From NCBI GenBank assembly GCA_017459895.1, contig JAFUCA010000038.1, forward strand, positions 1-64,000: 64,000 nt of DNA, read 5' to 3'. Under the pieces are notes generated by a model. The model had not been told where the DNA came from. It saw only the letters and a list, made by a program, of their open reading frames with translations, and made no database searches. The translations under genes were made by a program, and so were the position numbers. Position 1 is the stretch's first letter, and every line of letters starts with the position of its first letter. Shown piece after piece: positions 35,652 through 44,192 of this stretch. This stretch comes from Bacillota bacterium (GTDB lineage Bacteria > Bacillota > Clostridia > Peptostreptococcales > Anaerovoracaceae).

Positions 35652-35662
35652 GAGGTAAAACC

Positions 35663-38383
35663 ATGAACCGAATCGCGATCATCGACGGAAACAGTCTGAT
35701 CAACCGGGCGTATTACGCCATGCGAAATCCCATGATGACGAAGGAGGGCATCTACACCCACGCCATCTACGGATTCATCAATATGCTGGACAAGATCCGC
35801 AAGGATTACGAGCCGACGCACATGGCGGTGGCTTTTGATATGAAGGCGCCCACCTTCCGGCACCTGGAGTACGGCGAGTATAAGGCCGGCCGCAAGAAAA
35901 TGCCGCCGGAGCTGGCGATGCAGATTCCTCTTCTGAAGGAGATCCTGGACGCCATGGGCATCCCCCGGATCGAGACCCAGGGCTTTGAGGCGGACGATAT
36001 CATCGGAACCATTGCCCGGGCCGCGGAGGAGGAAGGCCTCGAGCCATACATCATTACCGGCGACAAGGACCAGCTGCAGCTGGTGACGGAGGTCATCCGG
36101 GTGGTCTTCACCAAAAAAGGCGTCTCCGAATTCGATCTGTACGACGAGGCGTTTTTCCGGGAGAAGTACGGGTTTGATCCGATTCAGTTCATCGATTACA
36201 AAGGGCTGGCCGGCGACAGTTCCGATAACATTCCGGGAGTTGCCGGCGTGGGAGACAAGTCGGCGACGAAGCTGATCCGGGAGTTCGGCGGGGTGGAGGA
36301 GATCCTGGCCCATGTGGATGAGATCAAGCCGGCCGGTCTTCAGAAGAAGATCCGGGAGGGCCGTCAGCAGGCCCTGATGAGCAAAATGCTGGCGACGATC
36401 AACACGACGGTTCCCATCGATACGGATCCCGCCGGCTGGGAGCTGCGTCCGGTGGATACCGCCGCTCTCATCGCCCTGTACCGGAAGCTGGAGTTCAACC
36501 GGTTCCTGAAAAAGCTCCGGGCGGGCGGCGCCGATGCTCCGGCAGGCGCGGGAGCATCTTCAGTCAGTGATCCCGGAGCGAAGGAGACCGCAGGCGAGGA
36601 GAGCGGGAGCACGGGCATCGCTCTTGCGGATGCAGCCTCTTTTGACACGGTGATGATCCGCGAGACGGGAGCATTAACGGAACTTCGCCTGGAAGGCGAG
36701 GCAGTGCTCAAAGTGTTCGGGGACAACAGCCATGTGCGAAAGCCCTCTCTGGACGGCATCATACTGACCTCCGGGAGCACCTGCTACTATTTCGATCCGC
36801 ACCTGGCGCCGGAGTTTGTCCGGTGGCTGCAGGACCAGCCTTTGCATCTGCTGGGACACGACATTAAGAAGGATCTGTACATGCTCATGTGCCTGGGCGC
36901 GTCCCGGTTCGACGTGGCTTTCGATACCCAGGTGGCCCAGTACGTGCTGGATCCGGGCCGCAGCGACTACAGCATGTCTGCGATGAGCACGGAATTTCTG
37001 CAGCTGACGGTGGAAGACGAGAAGGAATATTTCTCCCAGAACGCCCAGATGGACCTGCTGTCCGACCCGGCGGAAAAGCTTCTGGACTACGGACTGCGCT
37101 GGTGCGTGTCCGTGATCAACCTGCGCCGGCTGCAGCAGCCGCAGATTCAGGCCGGCGGGCTGGACGGAGTGCTGTACGACATTGAGCTTCCGCTCATCGA
37201 GGTCATGGCGGCCATGGAGAAGGAAGGCTTCCGGGCGGACCGGGATTTCCTGGCGGCTTTCGGCGAGGAGCTGTCCGGCGAGATCGACCGTCTGACGAAG
37301 GCGATCCACGAGATGGCGGGGGAGGAGTTCAATATCAATTCCCCGATGCAGCTGGGGCCGATCCTCTTCGAAAAGCTGGAACTGCCCCACGGCAAGAAGA
37401 CCAAGAAGGGCTATTCCACCAGCGCGGATATTCTGGAGAAGGTCCGGGACAAGCATCCGATCGTTCCGGCGATCCTGGAGTACCGACAGCTGACCAAGCT
37501 CAAGAGCACCTACATCGACGGGCTGATCCCGCTGATCAATGAGGAAGACGGCAAGATTCACGCGCATTTCATGCAGACCGTAGCGGCGACGGGCAGGATC
37601 AGCTGCATCGAGCCCAATCTGCAGAATATCCCGATCCGCACCGAGCTTGGCCGGGGGCTGCGCAAGGCCTTCGTGCCGGATGACGCGTCCCATACGCTGG
37701 TGGGAGCGGACTATTCCCAGATCGAGCTTCGGGTGCTGGCCCACATGTCGGAGGATCCGGTGCTGATCGAGGCCTTTAACAACGGGGAGGACATCCACCG
37801 GGCGACCGCTTCCAACGTGCTGGGTATCCCCGAAGATCAGATCACGCCTGAGGAGCGCAGCCGCGCCAAGGCGGTCAACTTCGGTGTGATCTACGGGATG
37901 AGCGCCTTCGGGCTTTCCAGCAACCTGAACATTTCGCGAAAGGAAGCGGACGATTATATCAAAGCCTACTTCGAAAAGCACCAGGCGGTCAAAGCGTTCA
38001 TGGACGGCGAGGTGAAATTCTGCAAAGAAAGCGGCTATGTGGAGACCATGTTCGGCCGCCGGCGCTACATCAATGAGATCAAGGCGTCTCAGTTCATGGT
38101 CCGTCAGATCGGCGAACGGCTTGCCATGAATTCGCCGATCCAGGGCAGCGCTGCAGACATCATAAAGATCGCCATGATCCGGGTCTACCGGGCGCTGCGG
38201 GATGCAGGTTTGAAATCCCGGCTGATCCTGCAGATCCACGATGAGCTGATCATCCACACGGAGCTTTCGGAGCTGGAACAGGTGAAGAAGCTTCTGGTAG
38301 AAAACATGGAGTCGGCGGTGGAAATGAGTGTGGCGCTGAAGGCAGATCTGAACGAAGGCGGAAACTGGTATGAGCTCAAATAA
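35663..38383 (+). CDS. polA: DNA polymerase I
   Basis: This 906-residue enzyme fills gaps and removes primers. It has an N-terminal 5'-3' exonuclease (IDGNSLINRAYYAM, FDMKAPTFRHLEYGEYKAGR, GFEADDIIGTIAR), a middle 3'-5' exonuclease-like domain (about 320-490) and a polymerase domain (ADYSQIELRVLAHMS, RSRAKAVNFGVIYGMSAFGLS, LILQIHDELIIH). The middle domain lacks a clear DxE metal motif, so proofreading is probably absent, as in Bacillus polymerase I. It starts 11 bases after htpG with AGAGGT. A 9-mer repeat lies at 36835-36845. Confidence 0.96.
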   Translation: MNRIAIIDGNSLINRAYYAMRNPMMTKEGIYTHAIYGFINMLDKIRKDYEPTHMAVAFDMKAPTFRHLEYGEYKAGRKKMPPELAMQIPLLKEILDAMGIPRIETQGFEADDIIGTIARAAEEEGLEPYIITGDKDQLQLVTEVIRVVFTKKGVSEFDLYDEAFFREKYGFDPIQFIDYKGLAGDSSDNIPGVAGVGDKSATKLIREFGGVEEILAHVDEIKPAGLQKKIREGRQQALMSKMLATINTTVPIDTDPAGWELRPVDTAALIALYRKLEFNRFLKKLRAGGADAPAGAGASSVSDPGAKETAGEESGSTGIALADAASFDTVMIRETGALTELRLEGEAVLKVFGDNSHVRKPSLDGIILTSGSTCYYFDPHLAPEFVRWLQDQPLHLLGHDIKKDLYMLMCLGASRFDVAFDTQVAQYVLDPGRSDYSMSAMSTEFLQLTVEDEKEYFSQNAQMDLLSDPAEKLLDYGLRWCVSVINLRRLQQPQIQAGGLDGVLYDIELPLIEVMAAMEKEGFRADRDFLAAFGEELSGEIDRLTKAIHEMAGEEFNINSPMQLGPILFEKLELPHGKKTKKGYSTSADILEKVRDKHPIVPAILEYRQLTKLKSTYIDGLIPLINEEDGKIHAHFMQTVAATGRISCIEPNLQNIPIRTELGRGLRKAFVPDDASHTLVGADYSQIELRVLAHMSEDPVLIEAFNNGEDIHRATASNVLGIPEDQITPEERSRAKAVNFGVIYGMSAFGLSSNLNISRKEADDYIKAYFEKHQAVKAFMDGEVKFCKESGYVETMFGRRRYINEIKASQFMVRQIGERLAMNSPIQGSAADIIKIAMIRVYRALRDAGLKSRLILQIHDELIIHTELSELEQVKKLLVENMESAVEMSVALKADLNEGGNWYELK

Positions 38384-38393
38384 GGGGGCAGAG

Positions 38394-39167
38394 ATGAAAC
38401 GCGATCAGGCCGGCGGGGTCGCTGGCGGAGTCGCCCCGGTGATCGACGGCGCCAGGAATGACTCTGCCGCGGTCCCGGTGATCGGCGGCGTCAGGAATGA
38501 CTCTGCTGCAGTCGCGGCTCCGGTGATCGGACTCACCGGCGGCATCGGCACCGGAAAATCCACGGCGGCGGAGTATCTGCTGGAGGCGGGTCTGCCGGAC
38601 GCTCCGGCGCGCGGGCTGGTCCACGTGGACGCTGATGCCATCAGCCGGCAGCTGACCGTGAAAGAGCCGGGTGCGGCGAATCCCGTGCTGGAGGAGATCG
38701 GCAAAGCCTTTGGCGGGGCCGGCGACAACACGCGTCCCGTGCTGCGGGAGGATGGCTCCCTGGACCGGGGCGCCATGGCAGCCCTCGTGTTTTCGGACCC
38801 TGATAAGAAAAAGCTGCTGGAGGACATTCTGTTTCGGCATATCATTGCGGAGATTCACCGGCAGATCGAGGCGGCGGGAGAGGCCGGCAGTCCGGTGCTG
38901 CTGGACGCACCGCTGCTGTTTGAATCGGGACTGGACAGCCTTTGCGACAGCGTCATCGTAGTGACAGCGGATGAGGATGTCCGTATCGAACGGGTCATGG
39001 CCCGGGACGGCTGCAGCGAGGATGAGGTGCGTGCCCGGATCCGAAATCAGATGCCGGATGAGGATAAGCGGGCCCGGGCGGATTATGTGGTCGACAATTC
39101 CGGGAGCCTGGAGGAACTGCAGCGGCGGCTGGACGGGGTGCTGCAAGCCATCGGGGCCGCTCGGTAG
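38394..39167 (+). CDS. coaE: Dephospho-CoA kinase with a repeat-containing N-terminal extension
   Basis: CoaE phosphorylates dephospho-CoA in the last step of CoA synthesis. The 257-residue protein has the P-loop IGLTGGIGTGKST, the substrate segment HVDADAISRQLT and the DAPLLFESG motif. Normal CoaE begins within a few residues of the P-loop. Here about 43 residues precede it, including two 13-residue tandem repeats (PVI-GxRNDSAAV) encoded by a 39-bp direct repeat at 38436-38474 and 38475-38513. I prefer the ATG at 38394 (SD AGGGGG) over the in-frame ATG at 38370 inside polA. A 9-mer repeat lies at 38935-38945. Confidence 0.9.
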   Translation: MKRDQAGGVAGGVAPVIDGARNDSAAVPVIGGVRNDSAAVAAPVIGLTGGIGTGKSTAAEYLLEAGLPDAPARGLVHVDADAISRQLTVKEPGAANPVLEEIGKAFGGAGDNTRPVLREDGSLDRGAMAALVFSDPDKKKLLEDILFRHIIAEIHRQIEAAGEAGSPVLLDAPLLFESGLDSLCDSVIVVTADEDVRIERVMARDGCSEDEVRARIRNQMPDEDKRARADYVVDNSGSLEELQRRLDGVLQAIGAAR

Positions 39168-39471
39168 TCAGTGCGTGCAATCGTTTAGGTACAAAACTCC
39201 ATAGCAAGGGACTTTCGAGATTTTAGCGATAGGGAGTATATCTGATCTCGAATTCTCCTTCCGCAAGGTCTGGTCATCTCCCTTCCGTTCGAGATTTCGA
39301 CCTATACGAAGGAGCAAAATCTCGAATAAAAGTCGCCTTGAAACCGATAATCATAAAGTTAAGAAGGAATATTCGAGATCCATCCTTCTTTTGAAGCCGC
39401 AAATCTCGAATGCTCGTTTCTGAAAAAGAAAGGCGCCGATGTTCTTGCGAACGCCATGACAGATGTTTCGG
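39168..39471. other. Gene-free stretch holding an array of inverted repeats before tRNA-Leu
   Basis: No gene is visible. The stretch is dominated by the six-site TTCGAGAT array described separately. It also has AAGAAGGA (39361-39368) facing TCCTTCTT (39383-39390) and CTCCTTC (39255-39261) facing GAAGGAG (39308-39314). The latter repeats interlock with the array. It ends at the tRNA promoter. Confidence 0.6.
39214..39410. repeat. Six alternating TTCGAGAT sites in three pairs with fixed 31-bp spacing
   Basis: TTCGAGAT occurs at 39214-39221, 39288-39295 and 39372-39379. Its complement ATCTCGAA occurs at 39245-39252, 39319-39326 and 39403-39410. Within every pair the distance is 31 bp (loop 23 bases); the pairs are 74 and 84 bp apart. 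The distances of 31, 74 and 84 bp are close to 3, 7 and 8 helical turns, so all sites face the same side of the DNA. The pairs could also fold as three successive hairpins; the second extends to 10 bp. Confidence 0.8.
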
Positions 39472-39500
39472 TTGACAAAGCCGGCAAAAGATACTAAAAT
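39472..39500 (+). promoter_or_regulatory. Promoter of tRNA-Leu(GAG)
   Basis: TTGACA (39472-39477) and TAAAAT (39495-39500) have 17-base spacing, 32 bases before the mature tRNA. Confidence 0.75.
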
Positions 39501-39531
39501 AAACGAGTGCCAAAAAGGCATGACAAGCCAT

Positions 39532-39614
39532 GCGGCTATGGCGGAATAGGCAGACGCGCACGTTTGAGGGGCGTGTGGGAGACCGTGCCGGTTCAAGTCC
39601 GGCTAGCCGCACCA
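39532..39614 (+). tRNA. tRNA-Leu (anticodon GAG)
   Basis: The acceptor stem GCGGCTA (39532-39538) pairs with TAGCCGC (39604-39610), followed by encoded ACCA. The D arm, the anticodon stem CACGT/GCGTG with loop TTGAGGG, a long class II variable arm and the T arm GCCGG-TTCAAGT-CCGGC are all present. The anticodon GAG is at 39566-39568 and reads CTC and CTT. The long variable arm fits leucine. Confidence 0.96.
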
Positions 39615-39621
39615 TGAAATG

Positions 39622-39648
39622 CAGACGACGAAAGTCGTCTGTTTTTTT
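39622..39648 (+). terminator. Rho-independent terminator after tRNA-Leu(GAG)
   Basis: CAGACGAC (39622-39629) and GTCGTCTG (39634-39641) form an 8-bp stem with a GAAA loop, then seven T. Confidence 0.92.
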
Positions 39649-39657
39649 GTAACGTGC

Positions 39658-39686
39658 TTGCATTCAAATACAGATGACCGTATAAT
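39658..39686 (+). promoter_or_regulatory. Candidate promoter of the RND transporter gene
   Basis: TTGCAT (39658-39663) and a perfect TATAAT (39681-39686) have 17-base spacing, 40 bases before the start codon. Confidence 0.6.
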
Positions 39687-39725
39687 AACACTCATAGGTT
39701 AGGGTTCTTGAACAAAAGGGGTACC

Positions 39726-42700
39726 ATGCTTTCGAAACTGAGTGTCAGAAAACCTTTTACTATTTTTGTGGCGGTCGTGATCGTCCTCATTTTTGGTTCA
39801 GTTTCGCTGTACAAGATGACCCCGGATCTGTTCCCCAGTCTGAACGCGCCGGTGGCGGTGGTGCTGACCACCGATCCGGGCGCCAGCGCCGAGGAAGCTG
39901 AGAAGGAGATCACCGAGCCTTTGGAGCAGCAGCTGGCGACGCTGCCGAACGTGGACGAACTCCAGTCCGTGTCCGCGGACAACTTCTCCTACATTACACT
40001 CGTCTTTACCGATGACGTCAATATGGACGCCATCTCCGTCGATATCCGGGACAAGGTCGACCAGATCAAGGATCAGCTCCCGGAAGCCGCCGGATCTCCC
40101 ATCGTCATGAAGATCAATCTGGACATGCTGCCCGTAGCGGTTGCCGCTGTTTCCATGAAGGACAAGGATACCGCGGAGGTTTCCACGCTGACCCGGGATG
40201 AACTGATGACGCCTCTGGAAGGCACCGAAGGTGTCGCCAGCATCAATGCCATCGGCATGATCGATGACGGTCTGCGGATCGTGCTGGATCAGGACAAGAT
40301 CGATGATCTGAATGAACGGATCCGGGATTCCATCAATCAGGAAATCAATGACGGCAAGGGAGCCGTCAAAAGCGGTATCAATAAAGCGAAAAAAGGCGAA
40401 AACCAGATCGAGGACGGCAAGGACAAGATCACCAAAGGCCAGAAAAAGGCCGTCAAGAAATTTACGAAAGCCAAGAAAAAGCTGCTGAGGCAGAAGGCGA
40501 AGCTGCAGGCCCAGAAGGAGACCCTGCAGGCGCAGAAGGAAGCGCTGATCTCCCTGGCCCAGAGCATCGCCGAGGATTTCGCCTCCATGGACCCCGTGCG
40601 GATCCAGGCGGCCATGGCCAAACTGCAGGCCGCCGGCTTCGAGAGCGTCGAGGACCTGCAGACGGCCATCGATCAGATGGATCTGACCCAGTTTGACAGC
40701 GCCATTTCCCAGATCGAGCAGGGGCTGGCGGACATCGAGGGTCAGGAGGCGGCGATGGATTTCTCCCTGAGCACCGGCTATTCGGATCTGAGCTCCGCCG
40801 AGAGCACCGTACAGATGACCATTTCCCAGCTGGAACAGACGCTGCAGGAGATCGAAGATTCCAGAGATGCGGCGCTGGCCGGCGCGGATCTGGATCAGAT
40901 CATTACCATGGATAACGTGGCGGCGATCCTGACAGCCCAGAACTTCAGCATGCCGGCCGGGTACGTTACCGACGGGGACGATGAGATTCTTGTCAGCGTC
41001 GGCGATAAGATCGCCGATCAGGCGGAGATGGAGAATCTGATCCTCTTTGACATGGGGATGGATGACATTGAGCCCATCCGCGTCAGAGACATCGGACACG
41101 TGGAGCCGGCTTCGGTGGATCAGGAGACCTATGCCCGCATCAACGGCGAGAACGGCGTGCTCCTCAGCTTCACCAAACAGTCCACCTATGCCACCGCTAC
41201 CGTAGCGGACAACATCGCGAAAAAATTCGAATCCCTGGAGAAGAAGCACGACGGACTGCATTTCACAACGCTGATGGACCAGGGAGAGTACATCCATACC
41301 GTCATCAACTCGGTCCTGAAGAACCTGCTTCTGGGCGCGATCCTGGCCATCGCGATCCTGCTGTTCTTCCTGCGGGACATCCGGCCGACCATCATCACGG
41401 CCATCAGCATCCCGGTCAGCGTCATCTTCGCCATCGCGCTGATGTATTTTTCCGGGGTCACGCTGAACATGATCTCTCTGTCGGGCCTTGCCATCGGGGT
41501 CGGCATGCTGGTGGACAACTCCATTGTCGTCATCGAAAACATCTACCGATTGCGGGGCATGGGGTATTCCCTGGTTCAGTCCGCGCTGTCCGGCGCGGTG
41601 CAGGTGGCCGGTGCGATCACCGCATCGACCCTGACGACCATCTGCGTCTTCGTACCCATTATCTTCGTCGATGGTACGACGAAGGATATCTTCATGGATC
41701 TGGCGCTTACAGTCACCTATTCGCTGCTGGCCAGCCTTTTGATCGCACTGACACTGGCGCCGGCCATGGCCAAGGGACTTCTGAAGAAGACCCCGAAGAA
41801 GACTGTACTGGGCCAGAAGGGAAGGGTCGTCGCCGGATACAAGACCGTGTGCGCCTGGGCGCTGAAGCATAAGGCCATCGTTCTGATCGGATCGCTGGTT
41901 CTGCTGCTTGGATCCGCCGGAGGGCTTCTGAGCCGCGGCTTTGAATTCATGCCGTCCATGTCCACGCCGCAGATCTCTGCCACGATCACCATGCCGGAGG
42001 ACAGCACCATCGAGGAGACGGCAGCCATCAACGACGAGATCATGGACAAGGTCCGCAAGATCGACGGAGTGGAAACCGCCGGAGCCATGCTGGCCTCCAA
42101 CACGCTGGGATCCATGGGCATTTCCGGAGCGGATCAGGATGTCACGGAGACGACCATGTACATCGTTCTGGATGAGTCCAAGACCAAGAACGCGGAGAAG
42201 ATCGTGAAGCTGATGAAGAAATTCGAGAAGCGCTACAATCTGACGATCCAGACCTCCGCCGATGTGGATATGACTTCCTATATGGGCGGTTCCGATATCG
42301 GACTGACGCTCTTCTCCGATGATCTGGATGCCCTGCGAACGTCCGCCGAGGATATCGAGCGCCGGCTGGGAGAAATGAAGCAGCTGGAGGATGTATCGGA
42401 TATCACCGATAACCGCACCGAGGAGATCCACATCACCGTGGACAAAAATCTGGCCATGGATGAGGGCCTGACGGTGGCGCAGGTCTACCAGCAGATCGCC
42501 GGCAAGCTCCAGAAGGAGAAGTCCGCGACAACGCTGAAGCAGGCCGGCACCAGCATCGAGGTCAATGTTGAGAATGCCACATCCCAGTTCAGCCGGGAAG
42601 AGCTGGAGGATCTGGAGCTGACCGTCGATCAGAAGGACGGAACGAAGGATACCGTCAAACTGATCCGGATCGCGGATATCAGCGAGGATGCCTCCCTGAA

Positions 42701-43409
42701 TCAGATCCAGCACGAAGGGCAGCGGCGCAGCATTGCGGTCAGCGCTGCGGTGAAGGATGGTTATAATATCACGAAGATGACCAGTCAGGTCCGCAGGACC
42801 ATTGAAGACGAGAATCTGCTCCAGAAGGGAGTTACCATCGAATACGGCGGTCAGAACGAGGAGATCATGCACTCCATGCGCCAGATGCTGCTCATGCTTC
42901 TGGTGGGATTCGCGCTGGTTTACCTGATCATGGTGGCCCAGTTCCAGTCCATGCGTTCTCCGTTCATCATCATCTTCGCGGTGCCGCTGGCCTTTACCGG
43001 AGGAATGCTTTCCCTGCTGCTGACGGGGCAGGTGCTCAGCGTCGTGGGAATGTTCGGATTCGTCATGCTGATGGGCATCGTTGTCAACAACGCCATCGTT
43101 CTGGTGGACACCGTCAACCGGTTCCGACTGGAGGGCATGGGCATGGAGGAGGCCATCATCCATGCCGGTTCGGTCCGTATGCGGCCGGTTCTGATGACAG
43201 CAGCGACGACGATCCTGGGTCTGATCCCGCTGGCCCTCGGCATCGGAAACGGCGCCGAGATGGTTCAGCCGGTGGCGGTGGTCTGCATCGGAGGACTGCT
43301 GTTCGGCACGGTCATGACCCTGCTGATCATCCCGGTCATGTACCGCCTGATCGGACGGAAGCATATGGAGAAAATCGCCGAAGAGGAACTTGAAATCATA
43401 ACGGCATGA
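39726..43409 (+). CDS. RND-family efflux transporter (AcrB/SwrC-like), single-component Gram-positive type
   Basis: This 1227-residue pump has the HAE-RND layout: one N-terminal helix (LSVRKPFTIFVAVVIVLIFG), a large outer domain, six helices, a second outer domain and six helices. The proton-relay motif is visible in LSGLAIGVGMLVDNSIVVIENIYRLR and its second-half partner GIVVNNAIVLVDTVNRFR. The first outer domain carries an inserted Lys/Gln-rich coiled coil (about 215-390), typical of Gram-positive RND proteins. Such proteins export surfactants, drugs or lipids without an outer-membrane partner. The ATG at 39726 (SD AAAAGGGG) is preferred to the TTG at 39708. It is flanked by two tRNA-Leu genes. 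Confidence 0.93.
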   Translation: MLSKLSVRKPFTIFVAVVIVLIFGSVSLYKMTPDLFPSLNAPVAVVLTTDPGASAEEAEKEITEPLEQQLATLPNVDELQSVSADNFSYITLVFTDDVNMDAISVDIRDKVDQIKDQLPEAAGSPIVMKINLDMLPVAVAAVSMKDKDTAEVSTLTRDELMTPLEGTEGVASINAIGMIDDGLRIVLDQDKIDDLNERIRDSINQEINDGKGAVKSGINKAKKGENQIEDGKDKITKGQKKAVKKFTKAKKKLLRQKAKLQAQKETLQAQKEALISLAQSIAEDFASMDPVRIQAAMAKLQAAGFESVEDLQTAIDQMDLTQFDSAISQIEQGLADIEGQEAAMDFSLSTGYSDLSSAESTVQMTISQLEQTLQEIEDSRDAALAGADLDQIITMDNVAAILTAQNFSMPAGYVTDGDDEILVSVGDKIADQAEMENLILFDMGMDDIEPIRVRDIGHVEPASVDQETYARINGENGVLLSFTKQSTYATATVADNIAKKFESLEKKHDGLHFTTLMDQGEYIHTVINSVLKNLLLGAILAIAILLFFLRDIRPTIITAISIPVSVIFAIALMYFSGVTLNMISLSGLAIGVGMLVDNSIVVIENIYRLRGMGYSLVQSALSGAVQVAGAITASTLTTICVFVPIIFVDGTTKDIFMDLALTVTYSLLASLLIALTLAPAMAKGLLKKTPKKTVLGQKGRVVAGYKTVCAWALKHKAIVLIGSLVLLLGSAGGLLSRGFEFMPSMSTPQISATITMPEDSTIEETAAINDEIMDKVRKIDGVETAGAMLASNTLGSMGISGADQDVTETTMYIVLDESKTKNAEKIVKLMKKFEKRYNLTIQTSADVDMTSYMGGSDIGLTLFSDDLDALRTSAEDIERRLGEMKQLEDVSDITDNRTEEIHITVDKNLAMDEGLTVAQVYQQIAGKLQKEKSATTLKQAGTSIEVNVENATSQFSREELEDLELTVDQKDGTKDTVKLIRIADISEDASLNQIQHEGQRRSIAVSAAVKDGYNITKMTSQVRRTIEDENLLQKGVTIEYGGQNEEIMHSMRQMLLMLLVGFALVYLIMVAQFQSMRSPFIIIFAVPLAFTGGMLSLLLTGQVLSVVGMFGFVMLMGIVVNNAIVLVDTVNRFRLEGMGMEEAIIHAGSVRMRPVLMTAATTILGLIPLALGIGNGAEMVQPVAVVCIGGLLFGTVMTLLIIPVMYRLIGRKHMEKIAEEELEIITA

Positions 43410-43418
43410 TGCTATAAT
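43390..43418 (+). promoter_or_regulatory. Promoter of tRNA-Leu(CAA), overlapping the end of the RND gene
   Basis: TTGAAA (43390-43395) lies in the last codons of the RND gene and TATAAT (43413-43418) just after its stop, with 17-base spacing. The tRNA begins 12 bases after the -10. Confidence 0.75.
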
Positions 43419-43430
43419 CATATCGTCTTT

Positions 43431-43517
43431 GCCGGCATGATGGAATTGGCAGACGTGCGGGACTCAAAATCCCGTGGTGGCAACACCGTGTGGGTTCGAC
43501 CCCCACTGCCGGCACCA
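43431..43517 (+). tRNA. tRNA-Leu (anticodon CAA)
   Basis: The acceptor GCCGGCA (43431-43437) pairs with TGCCGGC (43507-43513), followed by encoded ACCA. The anticodon stem CGGGA/TCCCG holds the loop CTCAAAA with anticodon CAA at 43465-43467, which reads TTG. A long class II variable arm is present. It lies 34 bases before yajC, so processed tRNA and yajC mRNA may share a transcript. Confidence 0.96.
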
Positions 43518-43551
43518 TTCGAAAATTGAAACCAAATGGGAGGAATACACA

Positions 43552-44031
43552 ATGAGTGGAACAATGATGACAATTATACCTCTGATACTGTTGATCGTAA
43601 TCATGTATTTCCTTATGATCCGTCCGCAGAAGAAACGGGAGAAGGAAACCACCGCGATGAGAAACAGCGTCCAGGTAGGAGATGAGATCGTAACGATCGG
43701 CGGCATCTGCGGCAAGATCGTGAAGACCAAGGATGAAACCATTGTCATCCAGGTCGGCGCTGACAAGGTCAAGATGGAGATGATGCGCTGGTCCATTTCC
43801 AAGGTTGTCAAGGAAGGCGCGGGACATAATAAGGCGACCGCTGACGATTACGAGGAGATGGGGGATGCCGAGGAGAAGGAAACCCGCAGATCCAAGCCGA
43901 AGAGAATGAAGAAGGCAGCACCGGTCGTTGAGGAAGAACCGGCGGCGGCACCGGAAGAGGCAGCGGAAGCGGCAGCAGCTGAGGTCAGCGAAGAAGCACC
44001 GGCACAGGTCGAAGATGCGGCTGACGAGTAA
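43552..44031 (+). CDS. yajC: Preprotein translocase accessory subunit YajC
   Basis: YajC is a small membrane protein that joins SecDF at the Sec translocon. The 159-residue protein has one membrane helix (MMTIIPLILLIVIMYFLMI) followed by RPQKKREKE and the conserved VQVGDEIVTIGGICGKIVK. An extra Ala/Glu-rich tail (about 105-159) goes beyond the usual length of about 100. The start at 43552 has GGGAGGA upstream. An upstream frame opening inside the tRNA is not credible. secDF follows. Confidence 0.94.
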   Translation: MSGTMMTIIPLILLIVIMYFLMIRPQKKREKETTAMRNSVQVGDEIVTIGGICGKIVKTKDETIVIQVGADKVKMEMMRWSISKVVKEGAGHNKATADDYEEMGDAEEKETRRSKPKRMKKAAPVVEEEPAAAPEEAAEAAAAEVSEEAPAQVEDAADE

Positions 44032-44071
44032 GCCTTCATCCAACACGATAAACACCCTGAGAAGAAGCACC

Positions 44072-44108
44072 GGAGGGAGCGCGAACACGCTCCTTCTTTT
44101 CATTTTTA
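44072..44108 (+). terminator. Terminator between yajC and secDF
   Basis: A 10-bp stem with two G-T pairs (44072-44081 with 44088-44097) and a six-base loop is followed by TTTTCATTTTTA. Confidence 0.75.
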
Positions 44109-44110
44109 TC

Positions 44111-44139
44111 TTGTGTGGAACCTCGAAAAGATGTACAAT
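44111..44139 (+). promoter_or_regulatory. Candidate promoter of secDF
   Basis: TTGTGT (44111-44116) and TACAAT (44134-44139) have 17-base spacing directly after the terminator. The -35 match is weak. Confidence 0.4.
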
Positions 44140-44192
44140 CTAAGGTGATATTCTACGGACAGAATACGTTAATTTTTTAGCTGGAGGAATTT

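Noticed and set aside
39214-39410. CRISPR array
   Set aside because: The repeated unit is only 8-11 bases, alternates in orientation, and the intervals are not spacer-like. No cas genes are present.
43474-43551. Extended N-terminus of YajC starting inside tRNA-Leu(CAA)
   Set aside because: The extra residues would be encoded by the tRNA. The ATG at 43552 has a proper SD and gives the normal YajC start.
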